This document shows, piece after piece, positions 1 to 8,627 of a DNA stretch of 23,813 nucleotides. The DNA comes from Strongylocentrotus pallidus. Its lineage: Eukaryota; Echinodermata; Echinoidea; Camarodonta; Strongylocentrotidae. Numbering within the stretch: the first letter of the stretch is position 1; each line of letters begins with the position of its first letter. The notes beneath the pieces were generated by a model. The model searched no databases. It was not told the DNA's origin and saw nothing but the letters and a program-made list of their open reading frames with translations. The translations under genes and the position numbers were made by a program. The DNA is taken from positions 1-23,813 of the forward strand of contig JARBES010009832.1 in assembly GCA_030265145.1 (NCBI GenBank), given 5' to 3'.

Positions 1-261
1 AAATCATATGATGGGGTCAAGATACATATGCATCATCAGATGGTCTCTATGGCTTTGCTGTAAATAAAGTGACTTCTGTACATGAAGATAACATTGAGTT
101 TAACATTGGTCTTGTGTCGATGATGTGTGTAGATGACTAGAGGTATTTTTAGTGAATGTCGACATCAACGTGCCATCGCAATCCACGTTCTTTCTTCTTG
201 TTCATTTATCCCTCTTCGGTCTACTCTTATAACAAACAACTTAGGCCATGTAAAAAAATAT
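1..261. other. AT-rich stretch without a gene
   Basis: I see no supported gene here. Short open frames have no promoter, no recognisable product and low-complexity translations. A pyrimidine-rich stretch around 185-230 loosely resembles the 98-bp repeat unit further right (near 585-645), so the element at 262-562 may have landed inside or beside an old copy of that repeat. Confidence 0.5.
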
Positions 262-562
262 ACATGTTTAGCGTCCCCGCCCGCTTCCTTTTTGGGGGCC
301 GCCTCCTATTTTATTTATTTTTTTTAATTTTTAATTTTTAATTTATTTATTTTCTTCAAAGGAGAAAAACACTGCTAAAATGGATCTTTTTCTGATTTAA
401 AAAAAAAAAAAAAAAATGTCGGCGGCCATCTTGAAAAATAGCCCGAATGTCAGGGAAAATGTACCGAGCGGCCATTTTGAGTGGCCATTTTAAAATAAAA
501 AATAAAAAATAAAAAGGGCCTCCTCCTTCCTATTTTTCAAAAAAACAGGACGCTAACCATGT
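262..562. mobile_element. Possible MITE-like foldback element with 15-bp terminal inverted repeats
   Basis: The ends are inverted copies of each other: ACATGTTTAGCGTCC at 262-276 and GGACGCTAACCATGT at 548-562, 14 of 15 positions pairing. The ~300-bp interior has no gene. It holds A/T tracts and several GGCGGCCAT- or GGCCATTTT-type motifs on both sides of a poly-A run, as often seen in short non-autonomous elements of animal genomes. No convincing target-site duplication can be picked out because both flanks are T/A homopolymer. A chance inverted repeat in low-complexity DNA remains possible. Confidence 0.4.
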
Positions 563-856
563 TTTTTTTTTTAATTTGGCCTCATTGTTATGCTATTCAC
601 TCTCCGGTCCACTCTTTTCTCGCTTGCACTCTTTTGTTTTTATCCTTCAACAGAGTACACAAAGAGTTCTCGCACGTTTACAACGACCTTCTTGTTATAT
701 TCGATCCATTCTTTCCACGCTTGCAATGTGTCTGTTTTTCTCATTCAACAGAGTAAACAAAGCACTCTCGCACGTTCACAACGACTTCCCTGCTATATTC
801 GATCCATTCTTTTCACGCTTGCAATGTGTGTGTTTTTCTCATTCAACAGAGTAAAG
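548..856 (+). repeat. 98-bp tandem repeat, about three copies
   Basis: The landmark TTCAACAGAG recurs at 646, 744 and 842, an exact 98-bp step. Units 646-743 and 744-841 are close copies (shared blocks such as TCTCGCACGTT, TTCGATCCATTCTTT and CACGCTTGCAATGTGT). A weaker copy precedes them and a partial one follows. Each unit ends in a pyrimidine tract plus CAACAG, which looks like a vertebrate/invertebrate 3' splice site, but no exon could be tied to it. The repeat is open in several frames, which explains the small open frames here. Confidence 0.8.
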
Positions 857-904
857 GATCTCAAAAGAGTACACACAACTGTAATCTGGATCTTCATTAC
901 ATAA

Positions 905-1357
905 TATAAAATCATACATGCCACGATATATGTGGGTTTCGATGCAGATTGTGTATATCTCATCAAAAAGGGTAAGGATTATGCGACATTTGAACCCACA
1001 CATAAGTTAACTCTTCTTGTGAAAGTATAAATTCACAAAATACATTTTAAGAAAGTACCAAATATGCTCAAAGTTGAACAAATCGTCATGATCAAAGACT
1101 GTATCATTGGCATTAAGATGTAAATATGCATTGTTGAACCACATAGACCAGTACTATTATTTTTAACTCATAAAACAGCACATGGGTATGTGGTTTAACA
1201 AAATACAATTATATGAAAGACGAACAAATCTCACGTGCGATGAAGATAGACCTCTGCGAATTTTGGAACCATACATTATTAAAGAAGCATGACCCATAAC
1301 TATTATTGGTAACAAATGTTGTCAGGGCGTACAACCCAATAATATAAAATATATAAA
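905..1357 (+). pseudogene. Possible decayed coding relic, family unrecognised
   Basis: The plus strand here reads like protein over several consecutive segments (for example ...KVPNMLKVEQIVMIKDC..., ...RPLRILEPYIIKEA...), with codon use unlike random AT-rich DNA, but there is no intact open frame. It therefore looks like a broken, fairly old gene with several breaks. Its right edge runs into the acidic tail-like repeat that begins at about 1358, so the array may have grown from the 3' end of this relic. I cannot assign a family. Chance open segments are the alternative. Confidence 0.3.
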
Positions 1358-1955
1358 GAGAAGATGTTGATGATGATGAGAGGATGCATTAAAAAGTCGT
1401 GTATCGGAGAATTTAGTTCGTGATAATACAACTTTCCGACGCACTTCAGTTTAATGCAACATCACGTGCACGTGAAGCAGGTTTCAAGTCCACTGGAGAA
1501 GATGTTGATGGTGATGATGATGAGAAGATGCAATAAAAAATCAGTGTGTCGAAAAGTTAAGTTCTTGATAATACAACTTTTCGACACACTAATTGTTAAT
1601 GCAACACCCCGTGCACGTGAAGCAGGTTTCAAGTCCACTGGAGAAGATAATGATGATGATGATGATGATGATGAGAAGATGCAATAAAAAGTCGGTGTGT
1701 CGGAAAGTTTAGTTCTTGATAATACAACTTTTCGTCACACAATTTTGTAATGCAACATCCCGTGCACGTGGAGCAGGTATCTAGTCCACTTGAGAAGATG
1801 TTGATGGTGATGATGATGATGAGGAAGATGATGAGAGCATGCGCTATTAAAGATTTCACCTGAAATATATATTTCCTTGTAATGCTACATTTCTAGGCGC
1901 AACCTTTGACAACGCAAAACCTATTCAACCGAAGCAGGTATCGAGGCAACCTGTG
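1358..1955 (+). repeat. Tandem array of 138-151-bp units with conserved hairpin and GAT-repeat block
   Basis: Units begin with GAGAAGAT at about 1358, 1496, 1641 and 1792; the fourth is strongly diverged. Each good unit has, in order: a (GAT)n block, a GCAATAAAAA motif, an inverted repeat, then the CGTGCACGTGAAGCAGG motif (changed to GTGGAGCAGG in unit 3). The hairpin arms are 1399-1413/1430-1444, 1543-1558/1575-1590 (perfect 16-bp arms, 16-nt loop) and 1695-1709/1726-1740. Unit lengths differ mainly in the GAT count. Read in one frame, the boundary between units 1-2 and 2-3 gives a shared peptide, NAT(S/P)RAREAGFKSTGED followed by Asp-rich residues and a stop. Confidence 0.85.
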
Positions 1956-2542
1956 AAGACTGATATTGTGCAAAGAGTCCGTAATGTTGAAAGGATGGGC
2001 GACATACAGTAAAAAACAACACAATATATCTCTCACCGTTTCTAAAATTGTGTACTCTGACCTTGCAATATCGAAGATCGACTGAAGACGGTTGTACGTT
2101 TAGAAAACGGCGAATCCAGCTATAAGACGTTAAACCTTTAACGAACTTAAACATTTGGAGTAATCACTGACAGTTATGCAAGACGTGTTAATAGTCGTTA
2201 CTCGAAAACATATCGTTATGTTATCTCGTGGAATATAGATGATTCAAATGCACGCTTGTGCGTAACAACCAAACACTGCAAATTGTTAACATTATCACTT
2301 TGCAGTGAAAAGGTGTGACGCAAAAGATAACATATGTATTCAAATTTCAAAACAATATAAATCAATTAAAGTAAAATGCAGTAGATGTGCACATATACGA
2401 AAGAAAAATATCACAAAAACGTCAAACACGATTCTTTAAAATAAACTTAGAGTTGAAACCTTTTACCATAGAATAATTATAGTAATAATATTAGTTTAGA
2501 ACAAGTAGACGGTCTTACAATTATTAAGCAACCGTTTCCTAT
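1956..2542. other. AT-rich spacer with one strong hairpin
   Basis: No supported gene. The 77-residue minus-strand open frame at 1921-2154 has no recognisable features and overlaps the degenerate end of the 145-bp array, so I do not call it. The only clear structure is the inverted repeat listed separately at 2274-2307, flanked by a wider pair TATGTTATCT (near 2217) and AGATAACATA (near 2325). Confidence 0.5.
2274..2307. repeat. Perfect 9-bp inverted repeat with 16-nt loop
   Basis: CACTGCAAA at 2274-2282 pairs perfectly with TTTGCAGTG at 2299-2307. The AT-rich loop contains GTTAAC. A second, outer pair of inverted 10-mers lies about 50 bp to the left and 20 bp to the right. It could be a DNA cruciform such as a replication-origin core, a protein-binding palindrome, or a chance structure. 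Confidence 0.6.
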
Positions 2543-2668
2543 CAATTCAAACAACACATTTTTGTTATACAAAATCCATTTAATCAATTCAAACAACACA
2601 TTTTTGTTATACAAAATCCATTTAATCAATTCAAACAACACATTTTTGTTATACAAAATCCATTTAAT
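2543..2668. repeat. 42-bp minisatellite, three identical copies
   Basis: The unit beginning TCAATTCAAACAACACAT starts at 2543, 2585 and 2627 with no visible differences between copies, so the amplification is recent or under active homogenisation. The unit length is a multiple of three, so on the minus strand it reads as a 14-residue repeat (IKWILYNKNVLFEL). No promoter, ATG context or flanking coding sequence supports a real protein. Confidence 0.9.
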
Positions 2669-2853
2669 CAAGTCATTTGCACTAACAGTCTATTAACGCA
2701 AATATCATTACGTATTATTTTGATATAATGCCATCTTTCGTCTGTTCACTCTAAAGAAGGAATTGAGATCGCCGTTTTTTTAAATGGACAGTGTACCGAC
2801 ATTTGAAGCTGTTGGACTAAAGAGAGAATAAATAGAATTATTAATAAGAAAGT

Positions 2854-3237
2854 TCATGTGCTCAAGCGATCTGCATTAGAAATGTTTAGGTCGTCTGTTT
2901 GTCTTAGCTCACTTAGTATATCACCGATGTGTGTGTTCATGAGGCCAAGCGCTATCTCCATTTTATTCACAGACGCTGTAAAATGAAGATTTGTTTCTTG
3001 ACTGCTCTTTATTTCATTTCTCAAAGAATCTGTCAGCTCCCGTATTTTGTTATCCTTTTCCCGAATTTCTTCTTTCAACAATTCCAATTCACATTTCATC
3101 TTCCAATTTTCATTTTTCAACTCTTCCGCCTGCGTCTCCACGCGTTCGGTATAACTTTGCAAGTCCAGATTTACCTTTCCAGCGCGATTTGTTTTTGGTG
3201 TAAGTTCATCGATCTGTATTTGTAGAAGTGTTTCCAT
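2854..3237 (-). CDS. Coiled-coil protein, probably the last exon of a spliced gene
   Basis: A 127-residue open frame dominated by a continuous alpha-helical, charged stretch (about residues 28-90, e.g. TQAEELKNENWKMKCELELL) with heptad-like Leu/Ile spacing, typical of a coiled coil. No catalytic motif or membrane segment is seen. The ATG at 3237 is preceded on the minus strand by TTTCTGTTGTTTTACAG, a strong 3' splice-site-like sequence whose AG falls 5 nt before the ATG. I infer either an intron in the 5' leader or more coding exons to the right (above 3243). I do not recognise the family. Coiled coils of this type give false hits to tropomyosin- or kinesin-like proteins, so no function is proposed. 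Confidence 0.65.
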   Translation of the reverse strand: METLLQIQIDELTPKTNRAGKVNLDLQSYTERVETQAEELKNENWKMKCELELLKEEIREKDNKIRELTDSLRNEIKSSQETNLHFTASVNKMEIALGLMNTHIGDILSELRQTDDLNISNADRLST

Positions 3238-3744
3238 AGTTCCTGTAAAACAACAGAAAGGAAGATAAAGGTCATTTATTTATTTACGTTTTTTCCATCC
3301 TTTTTATTTATGTTTTCCTTTTTAAAATTATTTGTCTCCTGTTCTTTGTACATAGGCCTACCATTCATTTATCGTGGTGCTGTTGTCCCGGCTTTTATTT
3401 TGTGTAAGGACGGCGCTTCACCAGGACTAACAGCAAAGGCCACTGTGCCTAAAAACTAGGCATTGGTCACGTTATAAATATGATCGATCAATATTATTAT
3501 CATTATAATAAAAAAGTGTACTAAATGTTTGATTTTTAGATATTCGTTTAAACCAACAATTGAGTAGGCAAGATAAATACCTACACTTTTCGAACGATAA
3601 AATTCGAGCAAAAAAAAACAGTGCCAGCATTATTTGAAATAAATTGATCTAGGTGTTTAAACCCATAGATAATTCGTTTCCATGCGATAATAGTGGGAAT
3701 AATTACGATGTCACTTCGTCACCTCATCTTTCAGCTTGTATGTG
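3238..3744. other. Non-coding spacer, possible intron or leader
   Basis: No supported gene. The left edge (3243-3260, minus strand) is the splice-acceptor-like tract of the coiled-coil gene. A GTATTT motif in AG|GT context on the minus strand near 3577 is one weak candidate donor. The remainder is AT-rich without repeats that I can see. Confidence 0.4.
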
Positions 3745-3754
3745 TATATATAAA
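3745..3754 (+). promoter_or_regulatory. TATA box of the small death-fold-like gene
   Basis: TATATATAAA lies about 200 bp before the ATG at 3952, giving an expected transcript start near 3775-3780. The ATG at 3771 would lie at or before this start, which supports using the downstream ATG. Confidence 0.55.
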
Positions 3755-3951
3755 GCTGTGCAGAGATTAAATGGGCATTGTAGTGTGCCCCCGTGATCCA
3801 GCTAACAGTGGTTATAAATTGATTCAGCAGACCCGTTTTGAAACTGAGTGACGTTTAACACATGGTCTAGGCATAAATAATCATATCCCACTTATGCACA
3901 ATTTGTTAATTGTTTTTTAATCACTCTATCACTGTAAACTATAACATTACA

Positions 3952-4290
3952 ATGTCGCACTCAATGATTAAAAGAATTGCCGATAAATCACGTGTGCTCT
4001 CAAGTGAGACCACTCTGTTAGAGACAGCGTATAAAATTGATGTTTCAGAAGTAGAAAAAATTTCGAATTCCCTAATTCCGAATGTCGAATATCAGAACAT
4101 GTCTCATAGTGGTTATAATAAACGGCCTTCCGACCTCATGTTCGATGTATTGATAAAATTTAGAAATATGAATGGTTTTGGTATGGCAATTTTTTACAAA
4201 TTAAAAGATGTACTCACCGCTAACAATCAGCTAACCGCTGTTCGATACATCGACAAACTTGAGTTCACAGAACAAACGACGGAGCATTAA
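3952..4290 (+). CDS. Small death-fold-like protein
   Basis: 112 residues from the ATG at 3952; an upstream in-frame extension begins at a non-ATG codon and is left out. Residues about 18-101 show the six-helix hydrophobic pattern of the death-fold superfamily. The clearest part is SDLMFDVLIKFRNMNGFGMA followed by IFYKLKDVLTANNQLTAVRYI, matching the helix 4-5-6 pattern of death domains (LLxxW/F...L...L......A). The same pattern is seen twice in the IAP at 10799-12337. If correct, the protein is a single adaptor-like or decoy death-fold domain in the cytoplasm, able to bind host death-domain partners. No signal peptide or membrane segment is visible. The assignment rests on pattern reading only, and a helical protein of another fold is possible. 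Confidence 0.65.
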   Translation: MSHSMIKRIADKSRVLSSETTLLETAYKIDVSEVEKISNSLIPNVEYQNMSHSGYNKRPSDLMFDVLIKFRNMNGFGMAIFYKLKDVLTANNQLTAVRYIDKLEFTEQTTEH

Positions 4291-5020
4291 ATAGATCATT
4301 CTCGCGTTTCACAATACATGCACCACCAACGTACGATCCGGGGAAGGCACCCGCGGGTCGAAAACAATATTTTTTGAAGTAAGAGAATAACACGATGCAG
4401 CTTCAAACAGAAGACAACAATGATGACAATGTCACCTAGGTCTAATGCAGATCGAAAAGCAAAGTGATAATGTACCGGGGCTGAGCGGCAGCTAGCAGTG
4501 AGGGCTTCCGGTGATATCTGACCACTGTACTAGCGAGCTGATTTGTCGAGAAAGTTGTCGACCCATCTCTTTAAATAGCTGCGCTCGGATGACTGTCGCA
4601 ACTAGACCGAATGAGGGCACACGGATTGTGAAACGCGATAATTGGAAACGACGCATGGAAATGGGAACGATACAACGCATGGAAATGGGAACAGCACAAC
4701 GCGTTATTGTCTTGTCTTCCGTGTGCAAAACACGTGTGAAGCGATTCCTGGCACATTTTTCTCATATTGCACAAGATAAAAACTAAGTTTGTTGTATTTT
4801 TTAAGGTGTTGACATATGATTGAAACAAAATAAAAATAGAATATTATTGAGTTGTTTAATTGCTACAAGTTTCCCTCTTGGCTGTATTTTCTCGCTTCAT
4901 GACGAGGTGCGAGGGTGTGTGTGTGTGACTTGAATTGTTGTGAATTACTAAGGTTGGCTAGATTAAAAAAAATGCATCGAAACACATTTAAACAAAACTG
5001 ATGTTAAACGTGAATTCACG
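4291..5020. other. Spacer without a supported gene
   Basis: Open frames at 4492-4828 on both strands lack ATG starts in good context and shadow each other, so I do not call them. A short direct repeat (ACGCATGGAAATGGGAAC at about 4651-4668 and CGCATGGAAATGGGAAC at about 4676-4692) is the only structure seen. Simple GT/TG runs occur near 4915-4925. Confidence 0.5.
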
Positions 5021-5396
5021 TCTTCTTTTACTAACGCAGGTAATCACAATGATGCACCCACGTTAACTTTATTGTTGTATTCTACGGCTTATCAGCTTGC
5101 CACGGACGTATAACAGGGCTAAACTATTTCTCTTTATACAGTGTCTTTGGTCGTGTATTTATCTTTTTGATATTGTTGATGTAGACTTTCTCGTTGCTAC
5201 TTCATTTTGTTTTCTAATCAGGAAAATTGTGCTTTATTGTCAGCGACTTATCTCTTGTGTATCGTGTTTTTCTTAAAATATCACTCTATACTCTATATTT
5301 GCACTCTCTCTATACTCAATAAATATATATGTGACTTTTTACTAAAATCTTTTTTATACTCGATAAAACCCATTTATTCTCTGTCAACATCTTTCT

Positions 5397-5403
5397 CTAT
5401 TAT

Positions 5404-5434
<31 letters not shown>
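5397..5434. repeat. CT microsatellite
   Basis: A run of CT dinucleotides with occasional T interruptions. A shorter counterpart lies at 7210-7232 in the right half of the duplication. A TA run follows at 5522-5540. Confidence 0.8.
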
Positions 5435-5817
5435 TGCTTCTACAAAAACAAAAACAAATTATGTTGCATTTCTCAAGTCTTTAATCACGTAGGAATACAA
5501 CTTAAATACTGCATATGTATGTATATATATATATATATTCACTTGCCTTTTTATTCCAACATTTCAATTTCAGGATATCACATTTTCGGGGTCCCAAATA
5601 TATAGATAAGAACTATTAGTACAATTATCATTTGGACGCAAAATTCAAAAGCGAAAATTTGGTGAATACAAAAAACAACTGTGGATATATAACGTAAATT
5701 AGAAATGTGAATTACATTTGATTAAACTAGGACATTCAAAGGTAACAACAAAATCATATCTTTTTAAAACAGTTAACATATAATACAGGACGCACCCCTA
5801 ACATGCCACGTATTCTT

Positions 5818-6594
5818 TTAGGAGGTGAATGGATATTCGACGTAATCGTTGTTGTCGAAAGCACGGGCAAACGCAGAAGCGTCCGCGCAGTTGGCCATTT
5901 GCAAACCGTTGATAAGTTCTTGATAAGTAGAATCTCTTTGCACTGCCCAGTCTTTAAGTGTTCCCTTCAATTTCTCTGCACGTCGAAATAGATCGGGATC
6001 CGTCATATTTTTATAGTTACTCAGGCTACCGCAGAAAAAAGTGCCCACGATCTCTTTGTTTTTTTCACTTAGATCAGATAGAGAAAGTTGTTGGACCTCG
6101 CCGTGTGGTTGTTGCTTGTTGATGCCTTTCACGACATCGCGACAGTTGTGAAGATGAAACGACTCCGTATGATATAGGTGTGCACGTATAGATTGACACA
6201 GGTTCGATAATGCAAGGTGCAGTTCATCTTTCAAATGGTATGCGTTGTAATTGCATAGCATTTCACATGAGTGGATCAATTGTTTTTCTATATCACCTCC
6301 AGAAATACGATGTTTCCAGGATTCCCCCATCTGATGCAGAGTCAATGGTTGGTCAGCTGGGTTTTCCAACTTGTGCTGTCGTGATCTGTTAATATTCTTC
6401 AATTTGTCCCATTGTAGTTTCTTCGCCGTAACTTTAACCGTTCTGAGCTCATTACTTGGCTCAGATGAGACTTTAAACTGCTCTGTTACATCTTCATGAT
6501 GATCACCGATGTAGGATACGAGTAGCCGTAATGCCCGGGTATCTAAACACAGTTTGTTCAATCTTTTATCTTTCGAACGTCGAACACGGGACAT
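5818..6594 (-). CDS. Paralogue-pair protein A, unknown, possible C-terminal death-fold
   Basis: 258 residues, about half identical to the protein at 7857-8627, with matching starts (MSRVRRSKD / MVRVHRPPK), a shared LRLL(V/I)SYIGDH segment (about 22-32), SWK(H/Y)RISGG in the middle, VGTFFCG / MGTFFCG and a common C-terminus ending in CPFTS or YPFTS. The C-terminal ~55 residues (MTDPDLFRRAEKLKGTLKDW then a second helical stretch STYQELINGLQMANCADA) resemble helices 4-6 of a death domain, like those in the IAP. That match is weak. The N-terminus is basic. No membrane segment or catalytic motif is seen. A TATA box lies about 100 bp upstream. I do not recognise a family outside this pair; a cytoplasmic or nuclear modulator of death-domain signalling is only an inference. 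Confidence 0.88.
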   Translation of the reverse strand: MSRVRRSKDKRLNKLCLDTRALRLLVSYIGDHHEDVTEQFKVSSEPSNELRTVKVTAKKLQWDKLKNINRSRQHKLENPADQPLTLHQMGESWKHRISGGDIEKQLIHSCEMLCNYNAYHLKDELHLALSNLCQSIRAHLYHTESFHLHNCRDVVKGINKQQPHGEVQQLSLSDLSEKNKEIVGTFFCGSLSNYKNMTDPDLFRRAEKLKGTLKDWAVQRDSTYQELINGLQMANCADASAFARAFDNNDYVEYPFTS

Positions 6595-6690
6595 GATGGA
6601 TGGATGTCTTAGAACTTAAAATCCAAACTTGGGTGATGTTAGTTTCCAAACGTGAGTTTGTCGAAGTGGTAGTTGGATGGGTTTAACGCG

Positions 6691-6700
6691 TATTTATATA
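6691..6700 (-). promoter_or_regulatory. TATA box of paralogue A
   Basis: TATATAAATA on the minus strand, 97 bp before the ATG at 6594. The equivalent position in the right-hand copy also carries a TATA element, so the promoter was duplicated with the gene. Confidence 0.65.
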
Positions 6701-6708
6701 GAGATAGA

Positions 6709-6999
6709 TCACAACGTGTCAGCGAGCGAATATCTGGAGGGATGCGTCGTCGCGTTCTGAATTGATGAAACACATAGACGCACAATGGAAGGGGATGCGG
6801 AGACATAACCTACAACGTGGTCATTTTTTTTAACACACGACGTAGTGTCACGCGCAAGGTATAAAACTGATGACAGATTACATTCGTAATTATTCATAAA
6901 TAGTTTTGACACAAATTGCGTGATTTGAAAACCGGTAGAAAAATTTGAATTCATGACTGAGAAACAACAAAGCAATGTACAACCATCACGCACTTTCAT
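6709..6999 (-). CDS. Doubtful 96-residue open frame
   Basis: ATG-initiated open frame in the spacer between the two duplication halves. A CTTATAAGC element about 65 bp upstream on the same strand could serve as a TATA box. The product has no recognisable domain and is not preserved in the other half of the duplication. It is listed because the promoter-like spacing is reasonable; it is more likely not a gene. Confidence 0.2.
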   Translation of the reverse strand: MKVRDGCTLLCCFSVMNSNFSTGFQITQFVSKLFMNNYECNLSSVLYLARDTTSCVKKNDHVVGYVSASPSIVRLCVSSIQNATTHPSRYSLADTL

Positions 7000-7856
7000 T
7001 TACAAACGCATGTGATCACAATCATGCACATACGCAAATTGTTATTGTTGTATAATGCCGCTTATAAGCTTTTCATTGATATGTATATTGTATTCATTGA
7101 TTTTCTCGGGACAGGGGGTCTTTTGTGGCATATTTATCTTTTTTAAATTTTAATACAATTTTAAATCCCAAAACTTCATCGTTGTCTTCATTTTTTGTAA
7201 ATTTGTTTATACTCTCTCTCTCTCTCTTTCGCTATATTCTAGAAACCCATCCTTTCACCGTATATCTGTTTAAATCTCTTGCTCTTTCTTAAATCCGTCT
7301 TGTTACTCGTTTCAGCAAAAACAAAGAAAAATGATGTTGTATTTATTGAGTCTTTAATAACACAAAAACACAAATCATATACAAACATATATGTTCACAT
7401 TTGCTTTCTCTTCGATATAACATTGTAAATGTAGCATTAGACAATTTAGTTGTAAACCCCAAAATAGAAGTCTTCAATCGCGCAGGAACACAAAATATAT
7501 ATTCATACTTCACTTGTGTTGACCTGTGTTCGATATGTCATTGACATTTCAAGATTGTACAGCTCAGTTGTAAAACAGAACACCACCACATTTTATATTG
7601 TTCTAAACTGTATATATATATATAGAGAGAGAGAGAGTTATTTAGTATCTTTATTAGTTATACGATAAAGTTCAAAGCGAACAAATGGTGAATAGATAAC
7701 AACGATGGATATATGACGTCAATCAAAATCTTACATAAATTTGAACAAACCACGGTCATTCAAAAGCAACAAAATCAAACATTTTACAACTGATTGTTTG
7801 AAAGAAAAACAAATATATAATACAGGACGCACCCCAGAAATATGTAACGTAGTCTC

Positions 7857-8627
7857 TTAGGATGTGAATGGACATTTGATGTAAGTGCCGTCTACGAGAG
7901 TACGTGCAAACTCAGTAGCGTCTACACAGTTGGCCTTTTTCAAAACTTTGATCAGTTTATTATCAGTAGAATTCTTTTGCATAATCCAGTCATTTAGCAC
8001 TCTCTTCAGCGCCTCTACTCTTCGAAATCGGTCTGGATCGGTCATGTCCTTGTAGACACTCTGGCTACCGCAGAAAAATGTTCCCATGATCTCTTTGTTT
8101 TCTTCAGTCAGATCAGACAGAGAAAGCTGTTGGATCCCATCGTTTTGGGGTTGCTCGTTGATACTTTCCACGACATCGTAACAGTTGCGAATATGCAAGG
8201 ACTTCTGAAGAGTTAGGTGTTCATACATACAATCAGAAAGGTTCGATAATGTACGGTACAGTTCAGGTTTGAATTGGTTTCCGTCGTACATGTACAGCCA
8301 ATCGTTAACTCTCATTAATGCCCTGGCAACAGCACCTCCCGAAATACGATATTTCCATGATTCGCAAATCTGGTGGAGAGTCCATGGTTGGTCATTTGGT
8401 TCAATTTGCTGTCGTGATTTGTTAGCCTCCAATAGTTTTTTCCCTTTTTTCTTCTTTTTTGTAACCTTCCCGGTCTTCGTCTTAGTGTTGGGCTCAGCTG
8501 AGACTTGTAACTGCTCTATAACATCCTCGAGATGATCCCCAATGTAAGATATGAGTAGTCGCAATACATCGATATTTGAATACAGTATATGTAACATTTG
8601 CTTGGGGGGACGATGAACACGGACCAT
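7857..8627 (-). CDS. Paralogue-pair protein B, unknown, possible C-terminal death-fold
   Basis: 256 residues from the ATG at 8627. A longer frame reaching 8654 begins at a TTG and is rejected because the ATG start aligns exactly with that of paralogue A. It shares the SYIGDH segment, SWKYRISGG, LSLSDL(T/S)E(E/K)NKEI, GTFFCG and the C-terminal FRRVEALKRVLNDW helix followed by NKLIKVLKKANCVDATEFA, which resembles the last helices of a death domain. It differs from A by a lysine-rich patch (KKKKKGKK, about residues 56-63) that could act as a nuclear-localisation signal; A keeps only scattered basic residues there. It has its own TATA element. Function is unknown; both genes look intact. Confidence 0.88.
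   Translation of the reverse strand: MVRVHRPPKQMLHILYSNIDVLRLLISYIGDHLEDVIEQLQVSAEPNTKTKTGKVTKKKKKGKKLLEANKSRQQIEPNDQPWTLHQICESWKYRISGGAVARALMRVNDWLYMYDGNQFKPELYRTLSNLSDCMYEHLTLQKSLHIRNCYDVVESINEQPQNDGIQQLSLSDLTEENKEIMGTFFCGSQSVYKDMTDPDRFRRVEALKRVLNDWIMQKNSTDNKLIKVLKKANCVDATEFARTLVDGTYIKCPFTS

Larger units (their letters stand above)
5020..6790. repeat. Tandem duplication, left copy (about 1.8 kb)
   Basis: This block and the one at about 7000-8800 match along their length with an offset of roughly 2.0 kb. Shared landmarks: the ACGCA(G/T)GT(A/G)ATCACAAT(G/C)ATGCAC region (5034 and 7004), ATTGTTGTAT...CGGCTTAT (5070s and 7040s), a CT-rich tract (5402 and 7210), ACAGGACGCACCCC (5787 and 7823), the paralogous genes, and the promoter-side motif GCGTTCTGA(A)TT(A)GATGAAAC (6752 and 8763). 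Coding parts are better kept than the spacer, as expected for an old duplication with selection on both genes. Confidence 0.85.

Noticed and set aside
1454-1859. Asp-rich and His-rich small open frames
   Set aside because: Products of the GAT repeat in the tandem array read on either strand; no promoter.
1358-1955. CRISPR-like array
   Set aside because: Units are full-length tandem repeats with no unique spacers, and the context is eukaryotic.
4492-4828. Overlapping open frames on both strands
   Set aside because: They mirror each other; the two checked (4511 plus, 4492-4728 minus) lack ATG starts, none has a domain, and the repeat CGCATGGAAATGGGAAC explains part of the frames.
5207-5605. 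132-residue plus-strand open frame
   Set aside because: Begins at a non-ATG codon and is made of CT and TA microsatellite translation (SLSLSLSL, YIYIYI); it also shadows the duplicated spacer.
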